DNA of 64,000 bases from Azolla caroliniana (lineage: Eukaryota; Polypodiophyta): assembly GCA_043228905.1 (NCBI GenBank), contig JBHGNT010000005.1, positions 12,028,001 to 12,092,000 of the forward strand. Direction: 5' to 3'. Below, piece by piece: positions 62,601 through 64,000 of the stretch. The first letter of the stretch is position 1, and every line of letters starts with the position of its first letter. The notes below the pieces were generated by a model that made no database searches, was not told the origin of the DNA, and saw only the letters and a list, made by a program, of their open reading frames with translations. The translations under genes and the position numbers were made by a program.

Positions 62601-64000
62601 CAGAACGATGAAAATCCATTGGTATCACTGTGTAAACGTAGTTTTCTTTTTCTAGGCAGCAAAAAACCAGAAAGGTGAAAGGGCCTTGAAACCCTGTTTA
62701 ACTGAATATTTAGGCAATGATGACATCTAGAACAACCAGTAGGGTGATATTTTAGTTGTTTGATGGTCTTCAGAGTTCCACAGAGTTAAAGAATAGCCAG
62801 CTACAGACATTAAGTTAGATGAACATGGCACACGATACAAGACCTGGTACATACACCGTTCACAGTTGTACAGCATTTTGGTTGCGGGACACCTTGGTGA
62901 TCTGGGTGGATATAGCATTCGTACCCCTGGTCAATCTTGGTGATATGGCAAAACCTAAACTGTCTATTTGTAACATAGCCTATGATGATTAACTTCATTT
63001 GAAAAGCGTAGATATCAAAACCATAGGGGTTAAGCCACATGCATCTCTTGGCAAGCTTATACATCAATTTTATATCTCAAGAGGATATATATGTATTGGT
63101 TATGGTAGATAACTCGAAATTCATTAAAGAACCATTTACCCAATTACAATAAGTACCAACAACACAAATTTATCTTCAGAGATCTTGATGCTATGAATAC
63201 ATTAAAATATTGGTAGTTTATCTCTCACCTTCACTGCATACTGCAGGACAGATGGCTTGCAACACATCCCTTTCCATGACACATTAGAAAACGTTTTCAC
63301 AAGGCCCTGCACTTGTATTGCTATGCCTGTCGGAGTAACATTCTCATATTTTTCTTTCTTAACCACATCTTCTTCGGCTTTTACATCCTCATCCTTAGCG
63401 TCATCTGAATATATGAGCTGTGCTTTGTCTGATATGTGTTCATTACCTAAAGCTTCAGAAATGGGAATCATCGCGGAAATTTGTAAGTAACATCTTAGCA
63501 ACATCGACATAATTATTTTTACAAAAAGGATGGAGCACCTTCAATTGTCTCGTTTGATTTACAAGTCCAATATGTTCTTTGTAAAAAGTAAAGCCATGGT
63601 TTTCGAACACCATTCATGTCTGGAAATACGTTATCGATGTAAAGAGCAGATATCAGCCACAAAAAAAATGTTCCTGTCAGCCATCTCAGTATGTTGTCCT
63701 GTAGAAAATGTACATGTACATTTATCCTCAGGAAGCAGTGGTTGTGCTTTGCATTTCTTAAACCTAATTTAAGTCTCAAAATGAACTCAAAAATGTCTAC
63801 GGCAGATCATTCATATTTACCATTGTGAGAACACACTCTGGCTGTGAAAAAGAGCATACATGGCGTTCCGCCCAGCTTATGCCTGGATCTTGTTGATTTG
63901 TTGTCGCACGCCCAAGGTAGAAGAGGCCTATAGCTAGCAGATTTGGTGGAAAAAATGACCATACGATTTGATAAGACTTAGACAGGGTTGGATCATAAGG
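59379..64000 (-). CDS. ABC transporter, subfamily A (plant ATH type), 3' part
   Basis: ABCA proteins move lipids or related molecules across membranes using ATP. Exons inferred from reading frame and GT-AG sites (minus): 64000-63821 (continues off the window), 63698-63539, 63446-63229 (start could be 63428), 61984-61867, 61736-61660, 61584-61495, 61385-61242, 60966-60667, 60584-60504, 60044-59898, 59669-59379. All join in phase. The last membrane part reads WSFFPPNLLAIGLFYLGRAT and LWLISALYIDNVFPDMNGVR. The nucleotide-binding domain has Walker A GQNGAGKTTT, Q-loop CPQFNILWDVL, signature NYSGGMKRRLSVA, Walker B FVCLDEPTTGMDP and H-loop ILTTHSMEEADIL. All key residues are intact, so the gene looks functional. 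The largest intron (61985-63228) is 1.2 kb. Confidence 0.93.
61985..63228 (-). other. Largest visible ABCA intron
   Basis: 1.24 kb, from donor GTGAGA (63228) to acceptor ATGCAG (61985). AT-rich, no clear transposon. Short ORFs inside (62026-62353, 62727-63067) have no coding signature. Confidence 0.75.

Overview
The window looks like a transposon-dense stretch of a land-plant nuclear genome. One real host gene is visible, the 3' part of an ABC transporter of subfamily A, on the minus strand at the right edge (59379-64000). It is split by GT-AG introns, and its exons match the plant ABCA (ATH-type) nucleotide-binding domain. Almost everything to its left is retrotransposon, LINE and hAT sequence in nested, decayed layers. 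The mix of Tat-like Ty3/gypsy, Ty1/copia, LINE, hAT and a Tcn1-like chromodomain gypsy suggests a plant. Tcn1-type chromoviruses are described from fungi and mosses, so a seed-free plant is a reasonable guess, but no single feature proves the species. Element names here (Tat-A, Gy-C and so on) are local labels.

Layout, left to right. 1-335: truncated copia LTR (minus). 336-982: ORF of unknown origin. 983-22131: a head-to-tail chain of Tat-like gypsy copies. Tat-A is 983-5221, broken by a solo copia LTR at 4175-4902. Tat-B is 5222-11700 plus 18692-19673, broken by a solo LTR at 7715-8793 and by the complete gypsy Gy-C at 11701-18691. Tat-F is 19674-22131 and reuses the 3' LTR of Tat-B. 22132-31269: copia element Cop-E, with the non-autonomous gypsy Gy-D (22552-27044) inside its gag. 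31270-33449: minus-strand copia fragment Cop-G. 33450-40700: minus-strand LINE-H, with an hAT transposon (36301-40012) inside its ORF1. 40701-41016: minus-strand copia LTR. 41017-50258: minus-strand copia gag (Cop-P) split by the chromovirus Chr-1 (41226-49860), which itself holds a LINE fragment and a second, minus-strand chromovirus Chr-2 (43963-48055).

50259-52600 is a patchwork of tandem repeats, microsatellites and small coding-like scraps, one of which resembles the end of a sugar transporter. 52600-58120 holds two copia copies in tandem (Cop-N, Cop-O) sharing one LTR. 58120-59378 has no gene apart from a TG microsatellite and a doubtful small ORF.

Nearly every element ORF carries stops, frameshifts or deletions. 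Several insertions can be read precisely from target-site duplications: CGATG for the solo copia LTR, CCGT for Gy-C, CCGG/CCGA for Gy-D, GCAAG for Chr-1, ATTAC/ATTAT for Chr-2, and an imperfect 8-bp repeat for the hAT. The most interesting points are: (1) Gy-D, a gag-protease element whose polypurine tract matches the coding sequence of a conserved glycine run in its autonomous relative; (2) tRNA-like A-box/B-box modules inside the LTRs of at least two separate gypsy groups; (3) a copia element with an in-frame acidic ORF lying between two copies of its polypurine tract.
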